Counted from the stretch's first letter, positions 37,251 to 50,215 are shown. The stretch: DNA of 64,000 nt from Spirodela intermedia (GCA_902729315.2 LR746270.1:608501-672500), one strand, 5' to 3'. Notes: generated by a model not told the origin, from the sequence alone. Made by a program: numbers and translations.

Positions 37251-37699
37251 CCGATCGAGGGAGGTACGGATGAAACGAGCGCTGTCCAGCAGTCAGTTCC
37301 TGCAACACTACGTTGACTTACCCACAGGTGTGACTAAGTCAAATGTTTGGACCTAGACGAACATTGGAGGGAGGGATGGTGACGAGGGGATTCTTCTTTT
37401 TTTTTTGGTTTCTTGTGCGAAGAGAATGTTTGGGGGAGGTTTTTTCTCTTTCTCCCCTTTTTTCTACGGCTCCCATTATTTTATTCTTCTAAATAATTTT
37501 TTAGTAACTTTATTTTTTTTAAAAGCCCTTATATTTCACAGGGCCCATTTTATTTTTTGGGCCCGACCAAGAAAAAAATAGTCATTTTCAGTACAACAAT
37601 GCTTATGCATAATGATAGATCTTCATTAGGTTTTCGTCTAACAGCCGAGGTTTACATCATTTTTGGGCCCAAGAATGGGGCCTCCTCTACTAACTCTAT
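37251..37699 (+). repeat. 3'-flank of RLK copy 4, proximal part
   Basis: Post-stop sequence and the GGGCCCGACCAAGAAAAAAAT stretch match the other RLK flanks. It is interrupted at about 37,700 by the Copia element; related flank sequence resumes near 40,850. Confidence 0.65.
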
Positions 37700-40600
37700 T
37701 GACACAAGAGAGTAAAATATTAAAATCTATGTAGTGTTAAAAGATAGAATACATGACTCTTATATACAAGAGAGAAAAGATGATAAAGAGAGATAAATAA
37801 TAAGCCATAATAGGTTGAGAGTTCGGTATCACTATCGAACACTCTTCCTTAAGTTAGAGTATATAAGGCAAACATGTTTAACTTGGTACACGTGGCATCG
37901 TAGAAGATGCTGATTAGACTATTTGTGAAGATGTCCACAAGTTGATAAGATGATGTCACATGAGAAGTAGAGATAAGTTCAGACATAACCTTATCTCGAA
38001 TGTAGTGACAGTCAATCTCAATGTGTTTTGTACACTCATGAAAGGTGGGATTGTTAACAATAAAAATGGCAGCTTGATTGTCGCAATGTATAGACATTGG
38101 AGATAAAGAAGTAATACCGAGATTGTTGAGAAGTGATCGAAGTCATATTATTTTCCGTGTTGTCTAAGTCATGACTCAGTACTCAAATTCGCACTAGAGT
38201 AGGATACCACCTTCTATTTCCAGGACCATTAGGTGACTAGGTTACCGTTGATGTATGTATAATAACCTGTAGTAAACTTTCGCTCACCTTTGTCACCTAC
38301 GTACTCAGCATCAGAGTAGGCTACAATGCAAAGATGATCATGTTGTCGATAGATGAGCCATTTTCCTTAGAGATCGCTTGATGTAGGTGAGGACTTATAA
38401 AACTCCCTCTCAATGAACTCATCGAGGCTCTTGCATGAACTGATTTAAGACACTAACTGTGTACACAATGTCAGGATGAATGACTGTGAGATATATCAAC
38501 TTGTCCAACAATCGTTGATACCAGTTAGCATCTTCAAGGAGGGAAATGAAGTGTCCCATAATTACGGATGAACTTCTATAAGTGAAGACTCCGACTTGTA
38601 CCCAAGGAGGCATATCTCTTGAAGTATATTGAGAGAATATTTCTGCTGAATGAGGGCGAGCTTCCCATCTTAATATGCAAACTCAATCTTAAGAAAATAC
38701 TGTGGAGTCCCTAAGTCATGAATACTGAGGTGCTACTGCGTGTAAGCTTTGATAGTAGAAATCCCGACCTCATTATTTCCAATCATAAGAATATCATCGA
38801 CATAAACTACAAGAATGATAAGGTCACCCTCTATCTTCTTCATGAACACGGTGGGGTCCGCAATATAAGAGACAGCCAAAGGTGGTGAGTAAACCATTAA
38901 ATTTGACGAATCAAGTACGTGGACTCTACTTGAGCTTATAAATGACACACCGTAAGAACACACTTTCGATAACTCCCTTTGAGCAACATACTTAGGAGGT
39001 TGCTCTATAAGGACATACTATGTGAGATCACTGTAGAAAAAGACATTAGATACATCTAACTGGTGGAGAGACCATGTCTAATTGATGGTGAGAGAAAGGA
39101 GCACACAGACAGAGTTGAGGCAGACAATAGGAGAGAACATCTCAGTGTAGTTGATCTCATATGCATGTGTGAAGCCCCAAATAACGAAACAAACTTTGTG
39201 ACAAACGATGAAGCCATCTAGGTGATACTTGATAGTAAATACTCACTTGCACATCACAATGTTGACATCAGTTGGGCGTGGAACCAAATCCCAAGTCTCT
39301 CGAGTGACCAACACAGCTATCTCTGAATCCATGACCGCCTTCCACACAAGTATTTATGCAATCTCAACATACGATTGTGGAAGTGACTTAGAGGCCACGG
39401 AGAGGACAAAGTCACGAAAAAAACACAATCATAAGAGACAAATTAGGAGAGGGGATGGTGGGTGCAGATGTGTGTACCTTTGCGGAAGGTAATAGAGAGA
39501 TGAAGGTCATTAGGTGAAGTAGTGACCGAAGGTGCGAAGGAGATCATAGGAGAAGAATAGGAGGATACTGCATCTGGAGCAAGAGAAGTCATAGGAGACA
39601 TGGGCCGAAGAGAGGCGGGCATGGGTAACGACTCCAAAGAGCGTGGACAGCATGGAAGAGAAGATGGAGGGTCCATAAGAACCACTAAGGGAGGAAACTC
39701 AGATAGAGGAGACGTAGTGGCCCAAAGAAGAGGAGGAGTCAAGATAGGGTAGAAGAAAGGAGAGTTTTTATGAAAAGTAATGTCGATCAAGGTCACATAG
39801 CAACAGGTATCAGAGAAGTAGACATGATAATCTTTTTACGTGCGAGAGTAGCCGACAAAGACTTTTTTAAGAGCACAAGGGACAAGTTTAGAAAGAGATG
39901 AAAAAGAATCCTAAACGAAGGCAGTGCATCCAAAGACCTAAGGGGGAAGAGAAAAAAAAAGAGAATAAGGGATGAAGCGATGGAGAGGAATGACCCTCCC
40001 AAGAGGAGCAAAGGAAAGTCAATTATGGAGGGAAGTGGCAGTCAGAAGGACGTCAACCCTGAGATAGTGGGGGGCATTCATCTCAAGAAGAAGTGTGCTA
40101 GTGATGTCAAGGAATTGGTGATGTTTGCACTCAGTAACATTATTCTGTTGCGAAGTATGAGGACATGTGATTTAGTAAAGAATGTCATGATCATTGCAAA
40201 AGGTGCAAAGAGATGTTTAGGCAAACTAAGAACGTTATCAGTACGAAGAATCTTAGATGTAGTTATGTATTGAGTGATAACTTCGGTGATGAAATGGGTA
40301 ACCACGATGATGACCTCAGAGCAATCGTGAAGGAGGTAAACCTAACTCACACAAATATAGTCATCAATAAAAATGATATAATAGCGATGGCCCGAAATAG
40401 AGGAAGTACGAGATAGACCTCATACATCACAATGGAGAAGGTCAAAAAGAGTGAAAGAAGAAATGTCATCACGACTAAAATAAGAAGTACAGTGATGTTT
40501 GCCTAGTTGACAAAATTCTCACACAAACTTAGAGAAAGAAAGTCACGATAAAGTTTTTTATAATTTAAATAAATAAAGATGGCTTAAATAGTAATACCAT

Positions 40601-40802
40601 AAAAGAGAAAAAGTAGCCATATAGGCAACAAAAAGAGTCCGAATGTCAAATGAGGGTTCGTCAGAAATGAGTTCGTAGACACCCTGCCTATTTTTACGGC
40701 CCAAATTAATCCTCCATCTGATATGTAGATCTTAGAAAGTATAATGAAAGAGAAAGAATGTGACTATATAAAAGAGGGCACGAGTAATAACACTATCGAA
40801 TA
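37700..40802 (-). mobile_element. Internally deleted Ty1/Copia retrotransposon
   Basis: Minus-strand element. At the 3' side an LTR of about 142 bp (37700–37841, starting TGTTCGATAG in its own orientation) follows a polypurine tract AAGGAAGAG. Next is an RNase H end (CDNQAAIFIVNNPTFHECTKH, about 37,950–38,100), reverse transcriptase with LVVYVDDILMIGNN (about 38,790–38,840), and integrase core (LHCDV, HRYYIIFIDDY, RTDNVL; about 39,900–40,510). A diverged 5' LTR start (TTCGATAGTG) lies at about 40,790. Gag and protease are missing, several stops and frameshifts occur, and no target-site duplication was found. Confidence 0.85.
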
Positions 40803-42700
40803 GGCTCCATTCCATGAATTGGGCTCGCAAAGAGATCAGAACACCGTACAACTTATTTATTTATGGGACTACCTTCACTTTTCAAGTGCAGATTATTATG
40901 CTTGACTTACCTATTACACCAAAAGCTTTTCAGATCCATGCTCTTACAATGGATCCGCACCAATAAGAAGCAGATCGGATTGGTGGAGAGTAGATGACAG
41001 TTCTTGAAGGAGAAGTGGATTGGGCTTGGATTGAGTGAGCCAACAAATTGGCAGTCGTTTCTGATCATGGTGTGAAGATAGCGTGGGCATGGTGGAATTT
41101 CTTAGTGGCCATTGACTAAAGAGTGTAGAGCTAGTCAAGGGACATGCAACATGGAGGACGTGGATCTCATCAATGACTCAATCGTCCATCGTTCATGTCA
41201 TGTCATTTTCTAAATTTATTTCCTTAAATTTTGCTATTTTAGTTACTATTCATTCTAAAAACACTACATAATGTGTTTGAAACATAGTTTCAACAATGAG
41301 ATGGTCTTCAAACTCAATATGTCATGGCAGATCAAGTAAGCAAGGTTACGGTCTTCAGACATATTGGGTTTGAAGCAAGGCTTAGGTTGGTTTCTCTTGA
41401 ACCATCGCCTTCTAGTCATTTGACCTAACAAATGAAATCACTCAAATTTGCATGTAATTTGCTAAACATAAGCAAAAAATGTGAGGTGCTATAGGGGTCA
41501 CATGTGATGGTAAAGGTATAATTAATCACTAAACATGTGGTGAATTTATAGACAAATCATATATTAAAATACTAAAATCAGATAGATGTTTGAATGTCTA
41601 TAAATCAATATGACATGACCTTTACGAGGTCAGAGATTCTCCAATTTTTAACTAACATGAATGACTATTAGGTAAGAATGTATTTACACATAGTTTATTG
41701 ATTTCAATAGGTGTGATAAAAATCTATTTTATTGAAACAAAACTGATCATACATCTTGAAAGAAAGTTATAATTTTACTTTTGATTTCCCTAGACTACAT
41801 CTACTTCTCATGAGTTCCAATCTTAGGTTTTTACAATTATCTCTTTGTAAATAGTTCTTGGAATCCATGTGCTCAATAAATCACCCACCTTTACACAATA
41901 TATCTCATACCTCTATCTCCCCATTCTATACACAGACACATCTCTCTTCTTTTGACTCACAACATTATCCTTAATGACTTCATATGCAAGAACAATAATA
42001 GAATACTCATGAATTAATATGAAGGTGAATGAATGTCATTCATCTTTAAAAGTATTGGCATACTTGCATTAAACTAGAAAAGGGATGTGGATTAAGACAC
42101 AAATGGATCAAGTTGATGTGTCATTGAGAATTTTTTTTTTTCTCAAGGTGAACTTTTTATAGAGCCATAAGAGCTTTTGATCATTGGATTCAAATAGTTG
42201 AGATTTAGTCAATGAAAGATCTTCTAAATTATTAACTATTGTGTCAACCTCCATAGCAGTGTACATAATTAACTTATTTAGTTGATTGACTCTTGATCAA
42301 GCCACTTTGCAGTTGTATTAACAAAGAATCATGTAGTTTATTTTGATCTTTTGATTTCATCTAATATGCTTAGCACGTGTTAATTCTTACTATAATATCT
42401 TGCATGTTAGATATATATTGGAGAATCTTTGTTTTTCTCTTGAGATTTGATATCTCAATTGTTGGGTTGACCTATACATAGACAACACATTGATTCCCTT
42501 ACGTGATCTTCTCTTACTTTATTTTGACTCAACTGATAATTGTATTGACTCACATGAGTTAAAACACTTGATAACAACATAGTAAAAAGTATTCACCATT
42601 CAGGCTAATATTGAAGGGTGAAATGCTCTGGTCAACTCAGCATTATGTGAGGTTAGTAAGGCAGAAAACAAGTGTATGAATTTATTGATTATCCAAGTGA
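40803..42700. other. Distal 3' flank of copy 4 and spacer
   Basis: 40,860–41,000 matches the copy 3 flank (GACTACCTTC, TCAAGTGCAG, GGATCCGCACCAATAAGA). 42,090–42,240 matches the copy 1 flank at 4515–4640 (ACACAAATGGATCAAG). The remainder is AT-rich with no gene seen. Confidence 0.5.
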
Positions 42701-43403
42701 AGTGAGACAGAGTCAAATAGCTTAGGGGAACATAATCCGTAAGATGGCACCCCAAGATTTTGAACGGTGGAGATTTACTGATGGACCAAATGTGATACCC
42801 ACCATTAGACGTATGTGGGTTCTGCTCCCGCTGTCGAGCCCCGGCTGACCACAGAATATTTTATTATTATAATTATTAAAGGGCTTTATTTTAAAAAGAG
42901 AGTCAAAATAGGGAATCAGACCACCTGAAAAACTCGTCAAAAATGGCCTTCCATCCACGTGTCAATTGACCGCAGCAGGACACATGGGTTCACTGTCCTT
43001 TCCGCTGACGTGTCTTACGGAGCACCCCATGTAATGTCCACGTGCGCCGCCACGTATTTTCTGGGGTCAGAAGGAGGCAATTTCGGATAAAATAATTTAA
43101 ATCTAAAATGGAAAAATAGATTACTTGGTGGAAGAGGTTACCCGGTGGGTGTGGCCCTGTGGACATCCGTGGCCGAATCGTCCTCTGACGGACCCCACGG
43201 CCCGTGCAACCCCTCCAAATCAGAGGACAACGGTCGTACACGACTCCCTCTGCCCATACCCATTAGAGAGAGAGAGAGAGGAGAGATATAGAGAGGCCCT
43301 GCTCTCTTCCCCACCATCATCGCCGTCCTCCCCAGCCACGAGAGCCAGATAGAGCTGACCGCTTGCTTTCTTCTTTTCCGACGAGATCCTGCCGTCATCC
43401 TTC
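42701..43403 (+). promoter_or_regulatory. PGR5 upstream region with G-box
   Basis: Contains CACGTG at 43039–43044, further ACGT cores (near 42,957, 43,009 and 43,051), a GATAA word near 43,086 and a GA repeat at about 43,265–43,280 just before the coding region. G-boxes with GATAA motifs are common in promoters of light-regulated photosynthesis genes; that link is inference. No sharp TATA box was seen. Confidence 0.5.
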
Positions 43404-43899
43404 ATGGCCGTCGTCTCCATGTCCACCGCCGCAGGTTTCAGAGGAGGCCTCTGCTCTGGCTTCACGGGTGACTGGGGCTCGACTCTGGCCGGCGCGGGCG
43501 GCGCCGAGCGCGCGCTGTTGCCGGCATGGGCGGCCGCGCCTGGGCACCGTGCGGCGAGGCCCGTCCGGTCCTGCCCGTCGATGAAGAACGTGAACGAAGG
43601 GAAGGGCGTCTTCGCACCGCTCGTCGTCGTCTCCCGCGATGTCATCGGCAAGAAGGCCTTCAACCAGCTGCGCGGCAAAGCCATCGCCCTCCACTCACAG
43701 GTAAACCCCAAAGACCCTCTTCTCTCCGGTGCCGCCCGCATCTTCTTCTTCCCCACCGGCGCAGACGGCGGACCTGACCGCGGGGGCCGCGCAGGTGATC
43801 ACGGAGTTCTGCCGCACAATCGGCGCGGACGGCAAGCAGCGGCAAGGGCTCATCCGACTGGCGAAGAAGAACGGGGAGAAGCTGGGGTTCCTCGCCTGA
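43404..43899 (+). CDS. PGR5: PROTON GRADIENT REGULATION 5, chloroplast
   Basis: Predicted 133-residue thylakoid protein needed for antimycin-sensitive cyclic electron flow around photosystem I and for build-up of the proton gradient. Exon 1 43404–43700, intron 43701–43794 (94 bp, GT–AG), exon 2 43795–43899; all junctions are in phase and the length matches the known family. Residues 1–~59 are Ala/Gly/Arg-rich, fitting a chloroplast transit peptide. The mature part begins at MKNVNEGKGVFAPLVVV and continues GKKAFNQLRGKAIALHSQ, then IGADGKQRQGLIRLAKKNGE and GFLA. It converges with eIF(iso)4E, with stop codons about 470 bp apart. It is the source of the decayed copies at 5644 and 17216. Confidence 0.97.
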
Positions 43900-44372
43900 T
43901 GCGCACCTTTCCTTCCCCTCCGGAGAAGATCCATCTCCTGCCGCATCCACACACAGAAGATACAGAGACACGAGGCTCTCTGGCCTTTTTTCCCAGGAAG
44001 AGCCAGCAAGCCATTCCATTCCAGTCTTCGATTCTACACGACCACAGATGCGATTATGTACACGATCTTTATTCTATTTTTTTGCACTCGGAGGGGGATC
44101 TGCGCCCCCCCCCCATTATCAGAACCACATGGTTCTCATTAACTGACCATTTTTGGCACGAAAAATCGAGGCTGCATGCAATTTATGCCAAAAAAAATCT
44201 TCTTTTATATTAAAGATCCAGGTGAAACGGAAATCCCACAGAAATGGTGTAATAAAAATAGCTAACCCAATGATAATACTCCAAAGGCAATGCCAAGCAT
44301 ATTTCATGTAGACGCGATACTCAGAAGGTAAGCCGAGGAGAGAAGCAATCAGGGGTTGGAATCTGTGGGGAA

Positions 44373-47300
44373 TTAGACGGTGTAGCGGCTGGACCTGCTT
44401 CCCGGCTTCTCCCTCTTCGCGGCATCCTGCAGAAAACCCACCAGATTGGGGAGAGTGATCTTCAGAGGGCGGATGAGCAGAGTAGAATGTGACCATCAAC
44501 AAGGGAGGGGGAGGCTTACATGGAAGTTGTAGGTGATATTGTCGGTGAAATCTATGATCTCCTTCCATTTCCTCCCGATGGTAGTCTGTCACATTTCATG
44601 AAAACACTACCGTTAGACCTACCACATGATATAGTCCCACATTGGAAGTAATCAAGAAATTTCAGATGATATAGAATGGAAGATTGAAGCCAACATGGGG
44701 AGATGATGGTCCAATGCATGCAAGTTTCTAGACGCCTGCACAGAAAGGAACGGCTAGCCATGGCATTTGCCGAAGAAAAATAAGGCCACGTTCATGAAAG
44801 TGTATGTGATTATGTGACATTGAAAATCCGAGTATTGACTAAAGAAGTTGAATACTCAGACTAAATATTTTTCTCCCACAAGGGGTATATAGTATGCTTC
44901 CACAGTATTCCAGCATGAATTAGCAGATTTTAGTGAGACCAACCGATTTCTAGCTGATTTCCTAAGCTTGTTATAAAATTTTCCCAGTTACTCTGGTTTG
45001 AACTTTGATCAGGGATTTTGATGGCAACACAATCAGAATCAGTATCCAAACAACACCAGGAAGAGGGATGAAAAGCTAAGAGCTACCTTCATTCTCGGAA
45101 TGTTAACTTGGAAGACAAAAAAGGTCACCCTTGATATAATTCATGAATGCTCAGTTATCACCGATACTAAAAGGCAGTGTAACATATCACAGATATCGCT
45201 GACAGGAGGCGCAAAAAGCATCTGCATTGCAGCATTTGATGCGTCTCGTTTTCAGCATAAAAGAGTCATCCGGCAGCAAAAAAATGATCAACAGGCGAAA
45301 AAAAAACTGACATTTTGACAAAAGATTAGAAAGAGGCAATCACTCAAGTTTTCTGCCGGCTTAATCCTGAAACGCCTCATAGGCAGACAAATCTCAGTCT
45401 CAACATATTTTGCAAAGCTGTCCAAAAGCACGGCTTTTCAAAAAGCAAGCACAGGATCACAGGCGAACTGTTCGTTAATGGAAATAATGGTTTTCAGAAA
45501 GCAAAGACATGATCATGTAGGTGGACTCTCATTCGTGTCGCCATATTGGACGATTAAATATCAACATTCACCAAAGCATTGATCATCTTTTTCCACTTCT
45601 TCAGAGACCATAGTGCCAGCATGGAAAACGAAGCCCCTTCTATGATATAGCCACTCACTAGCTTTCTACAAAATTAGCTAAAACACTCTAAACGCAACCT
45701 ATTTGTCTAGAATCACCATAACACCGATTCAAATTTTCCATGACTACGCATAGAGTTTAACATACAATAAACAGGGGATAAATAACGGGAAAAAAAGGTT
45801 AATTTAAATTCATAACGAGAAATAGAATAGGATAGAAATAAACACATCAGCTAAGTTTTAAATTTCAGCATGCGATGTGAAGCCTCAGATTAACCCATTT
45901 CCTCGAACGCTTCATTCTAAGAAAGTCTGGGTCAGATCCATCAACAATTTCCTTCAGATAATAAATACAGTTATTGCATTCATGGCCTAATAACACCACT
46001 TCACGGTCATTACCTGCAAAGCTTCATTGCTAGCATTCTTGGTCCACAAAGCAAGCTTATTCTGCCTCTGGCGCACACTTGCAACAACACCACAGATCTC
46101 TTCACTCTCATCAAACTGCTCCCCTATCAGAGCCATCAACTGCACATAGGAAAAGCCACTTGAGCATTTGATTTTACACATGAAAAAAATCATGATAGCA
46201 TAGAACAAGTCTAATAACCAAAGCCCCACAACGTCAGAAGAAAACACTGGACAATAATAGCAGAAGCGCACATAAAAATGTGAATAACCTAACTATACTA
46301 TCAAACCCAGCTCATTAGCAATACAGCACTCAAACAAGGGAACTCTGATGAAGTAACACCTTGACTCTTCTAATTGGTTGCACCGTTATGATTTGGTTTG
46401 ACAAAACAAAGTTTATGAGAAACGAAAGGTTCTCAAAGCTTATGAAACCCTGTTTCAAGATATTTAATCACTAAGTCATTTCAGTGGATTGCAGATGATA
46501 AGGAAAAGAACTGAACAGTAAAATTCTACGAAAGTGTAAACAATCAGATCTAATTCCTGGCTCAATATGCAATCGGATCTAATTCCTGAACAAGGGGATC
46601 ATTGTTCAAGGTAATACCTGAATCATTCTGTGTTCGCCTAGAACTGCATCTAAAGGTAGACTCCAGATAAAAAATAATAGCAAGCACCACAGAAGATTAG
46701 ACTCACAGTTTCGAGCCACATGCTTTCAAGATCGGACTTCCTGTTCAAAACTAGAGACCATTTGCCGCCTTCTGCACATTCAGGATCTTCCCACTTTGGT
46801 TCTATACCAGCTCTAAAGCAGTGGAACTCGGCATTTACCAGTAGCTTGCTGGGGCGAAATATTTGATCGTACAAACTGTAAAAAAACGTTAAATCAAAAT
46901 GAAATGGGAAAAATAAAACCCAGACAAAGGAAGGCACACTAAATATTCGAGGGAAGAATAGGTCATGCCATTTTACATTCTAGACTCTAGAGAAAAAGCA
47001 TAAGAAAGGATCAGTCGATAGTTCACAAAGATAAACTTGTCCTACCTAGAAGAGAATCATTAGAAAGTGTCAAGTAGCGCATAATCGTTTTATTTTGAAG
47101 GTGAGTGAAAGAACTGAACGTTTTTCTGGATGGGCCATCCCACAGAAATCAATATGGCGTTTTAACCATGAAGATCAGAGGAAAAATAAGGGACTAAGGC
47201 ATTTATATGACTTACTCACAAGTTCGACATTTGAACAACTAACAAGAGAAGAATAATACAAGTGCTGCAGCGCATCATGAAAGGTAATAGGAAAAATAGA

Positions 47301-48361
47301 ATGATGTAAATCTACAAGGAAAACAAATACAATCAATAGTGAGAACAATTAATATCTAGAATACATAAATATTCAAGACGTATCATATTTGATCCATGAT
47401 AAAACACCGCAGTTAACCAGAAACTTTCCTTTATATATAACCAAATCTTTGATCAAAATAAGGCCGTTTAGTGACCCAAAATTAGAGAAGGTTAGCAGTT
47501 TTTATCTACCAGTATTTAGCTGTAGACGAAAAAACTCCCAGGAAACCTGGCATAACCCTCCTACGTGGCATGAGTATGTACATAGAAGTGTATCATAAAA
47601 ATGATCCAAAATGTAGAACGCTCGCATAAGATTTTTATCCACCATCTTTCACAGTCAATTATGACCTTCTGATTCACAATGGTGATAAAATTTTGAGAGA
47701 TAAACAATAGTAAGGGCGTCAACTAACTCAAATGAATAGCCTCTTCAAATGGATCTTTCTAACCTCCATGAAAAGTACGAGACAAAAACGTCACAATTCT
47801 CAGGTAAAAATTCCAAAGAGAGTAGGTAACACAAAAACTTGCACCAATGCGTCAGGGATCGAGGAGCAAACCAAAATGGACGATATTTATTGAGAATTGT
47901 GTGATCGAATTTGAAGATACTTAAATCAGAAAAACCAATACGAGCCAGATGAATCAATACGAACCAATACGAGCACGTCAAATAACGCCGGCTGCAAACC
48001 AAATAAGCAGAGTAAATAAGAATCAGATGAATGGAAACAGATCTAGTGTTCCGCGACGTAAACCCGATGCACATACTAAAGCCAAAAAGCCGACAGGTAA
48101 GCATAAAGCCACCAATACAGAAGCTTTATCGATATAGAGCTATCCCATGCGACATCAATCTTACCACCAAAACTCCTCGACCGTGTCGAAGGTGTAAGCC
48201 TTGCGAAGGGAGGCGCCCCAGGCGGCACCCTGCTTAGGTTTAGACTGGTTATCGAACCAGAACGTCCACTTCCTCTCAAGCTGGTGCGGCTTATCGTTGC
48301 CCTCCGATCCCTGCTGTTGTTGACTGGTAACCTCGGTCTCCGCTGCCTCCACCTCCGCCAT
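44373..48361 (-). CDS. EIF(ISO)4E: Translation initiation factor eIF(iso)4E
   Basis: Plant-specific cap-binding subunit of eIF(iso)4F; in many plants it is also a susceptibility factor for potyviruses (family knowledge). Five exons on the minus strand: 48165–48361, 46707–46875, 46014–46139, 44520–44585 and 44373–44426, giving 203 residues. All junctions are GT–AG and in phase. Visible motifs are [33 protein letters not shown] (cap-stacking Trp48), [14 protein letters not shown] (Trp94 and Glu95), [38 protein letters not shown] and the C-terminal SSRYTV. Start at 48361 is the first ATG, giving an acidic, Gln-rich N-terminus typical of the family. Introns 1 and 3 are long (about 1.3 and 1.4 kb). 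Exons 4–5 and part of intron 3 are duplicated as relics in blocks A and B. Confidence 0.96.
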
Positions 48362-48752
48362 CTCTTCCACCAAACCTAGCTCTCTGCGCCTCTCTCTCCT
48401 GGCGGCACAAGGACGACCGAAGAGGATGAATCCTCCTCTGAGAGCAACTCATGAACGATCCGATAGGCTGAGAAAGGAAGCCCTTGAATGAAGATCTGGC
48501 AAAGCCTAATGGGCCCAATAGTAGTAGCCTAATAGGCCGATAGTTCTCCGAATTCAGCCCGTTCTACCTCCCACCAGAACTGGACCATAATTTTACAGGA
48601 AAACACGAATTGGGCAAAACCCGAATTCTGGCCCACAACGGACAATTATTTCTTAAATAACCCTTTTTTATATACATTTACAGTTAAACCTTCATGTTAA
48701 GTTAATTATCGAATTTCTCACTGAAAGCCTCTTACCGATTCTTGCAATCACT

Positions 48753-48842
48753 CACGTGTCTGAGAACCGGTAGCCGACCTGAAATTCGGCATGTTGAGGA
48801 GCCATGCACGCTCCCACGTATGAACCGCCCCGGAACACGTGG
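48753..48842 (+). promoter_or_regulatory. ABRE/G-box pair flanking an RY element
   Basis: CACGTGTC at 48753–48760 and CACGTGG at 48836–48842 are ABRE/G-box cores. CATGCA at 48803–48808 is an RY element bound by ABI3/FUS3-type B3 factors. The combination is characteristic of seed- and ABA-responsive genes and fits the caleosin downstream. Confidence 0.65.
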
Positions 48843-48872
48843 CCCGTTTCCGCCTTCTTTCCCCATGTTTTC

Positions 48873-48878
48873 TATATA
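48873..48878 (+). promoter_or_regulatory. Candidate caleosin TATA box
   Basis: TATATA lies 56 bp before the start codon, leaving room for a short leader that includes an (CAGAGA)n run. Confidence 0.5.
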
Positions 48879-48933
48879 CGTCGATTGAAGCACACAAGGG
48901 GTTTCAGAGACAGAGACAGAGACAGAGAGAGAG

Positions 48934-49638
48934 ATGGCGGAATCGAAGGACGCGATGGAGACGACGGCGCTGCAGGCCCCGGTGACGCTGGAGCGGCGGG
49001 TCAAGGGGGACCTTGAGCCCTCGCTCCCCAAGCCCTGTAAGTCTCTCCCCATGTGGCTTATGAAGGTATGACAGAAAGAGGGTTTTAACATAGAGCTCCG
49101 CCGTTGACTGGCGGCGCCGCTGAGCTCCTCTTCCTCTCTTCGAGGCGTCCAGATCTGGCCAGAGCGCTGGTGGCGTCGGGCACCGCCCACCCGGAAGGCA
49201 CCGTTGACCACCACAGGCACTGCAACCGGAGCGTCCTCCAGCAGCACGTCGCCTTCTTCGATCGCGATGGCAACGGCATCATCTACCCTTGGGAGACGTA
49301 CGAAGGTAGTAACCCTCGTGGAGCTTTGGCTTTCTCCTGCTCCAGCTGGCCGCGCCGTGACCGTTGACTTTCAGGGTCGCGGGCCATTGGATTCAACCCG
49401 GTTCTCTCCCTGCTCATCGCGGTTTTCGTCAACGCCACCATGAGCTACTCCACCCTACCCGTGAGTCCTCCCTTCCCATAAATATAAGATATATCGATAG
49501 AGATCGGTTTGTGGCTTATCGTGGACCTGGCCAGGGCTGGATTCCCTCCCCGTTGCTCCCGATCTATATCAGCAACGTTCACAGGGGCAAGCACGGTAGC
49601 GACTCAGCGAGTTACGACACGGAGGGGAGGTGCAACTC

Positions 49639-49690
<52 letters not shown>

Positions 49691-50101
49691 GGTTGACAGA
49701 TGGCCAAGCCGGCGGCGGTTTCAGGTTCTTGCCGGTCAACTTCGAGAGTATCTTCAGCAAGTACGCGAGGACGGCGCCGGATAAGCTCACGCTGGCGGAG
49801 CTCTGGAGCATGACGGAGGGCAACCGCAACACCTGGGACTTTTTCGGCTGGTGAGGAGGAGCTCCGCCATTAACGGGCCGACTTTGGGCTTCGTGTTATG
49901 TTGGGCCTGGCCAATGTCTGAGTTCTTTTAGGGGCCTCGTGTTCTCTCAGGGTGGCGAGTAAGCTGGAGTGGGGGGTCCTGTATCTGCTGGCGAGGGATC
50001 CCGACGGCTTCTTGCCCAAGGAAGCCGTCAGGCGCTGCTTCGACGGGAGCTTGTTCGAGTACTGTGAGGAGCGGCGGGCCGCCGCCTACAAGATGGGCTA
50101 G
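48934..50101 (+). CDS. CLO: Caleosin / peroxygenase
   Basis: Oil-body or ER membrane protein with one Ca2+-binding EF-hand and haem peroxygenase activity in the family. Six exons: 48934–49036, 49153–49305, 49375–49460, 49535–49629, 49725–49850 and 49951–50101, giving 237 residues with all phases matching. The EF-hand loop ([18 protein letters not shown], about 69–86) is complete. His66 and a His in [10 protein letters not shown] (130 or 134) are the candidate haem ligands. [11 protein letters not shown] (115–125) corresponds to the proline-knot region after the amphipathic membrane segment. The C-terminus keeps [35 protein letters not shown] and FDGSLFEYC. Intron 4 contains a long CT repeat. 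ABRE and RY motifs upstream suggest seed or ABA expression. Exon 4 is easily missed because a downstream AG lies close to the CT repeat. Confidence 0.94.
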
Positions 50102-50143
50102 TGGACCGGGTTCAGCCCGGTTTCCTGAAAATTGTAAATAATC

Positions 50144-50149
50144 AATAAA
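50144..50149 (+). terminator. Caleosin poly(A) signal candidate
   Basis: AATAAA 43 bp after the stop codon, followed by an A-rich stretch. Confidence 0.55.
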
Positions 50150-50215
50150 GCCCTGTGAAAAAAATAATACAATCATCATATTTCCATGGCACCTTGCCGT
50201 CCTCTTGAAACCATT

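Larger units (their letters stand above)
48362..48933. promoter_or_regulatory. Divergent eIF(iso)4E / caleosin promoter region
   Basis: 572 bp separate the two start codons. On the eIF(iso)4E side GGGCCC/TGGGCC words (near 48,507) and a GGCCCA word (about 48,630) fit site II elements of translation genes. The caleosin side holds the ABRE, RY and TATA motifs listed separately. Confidence 0.6.
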
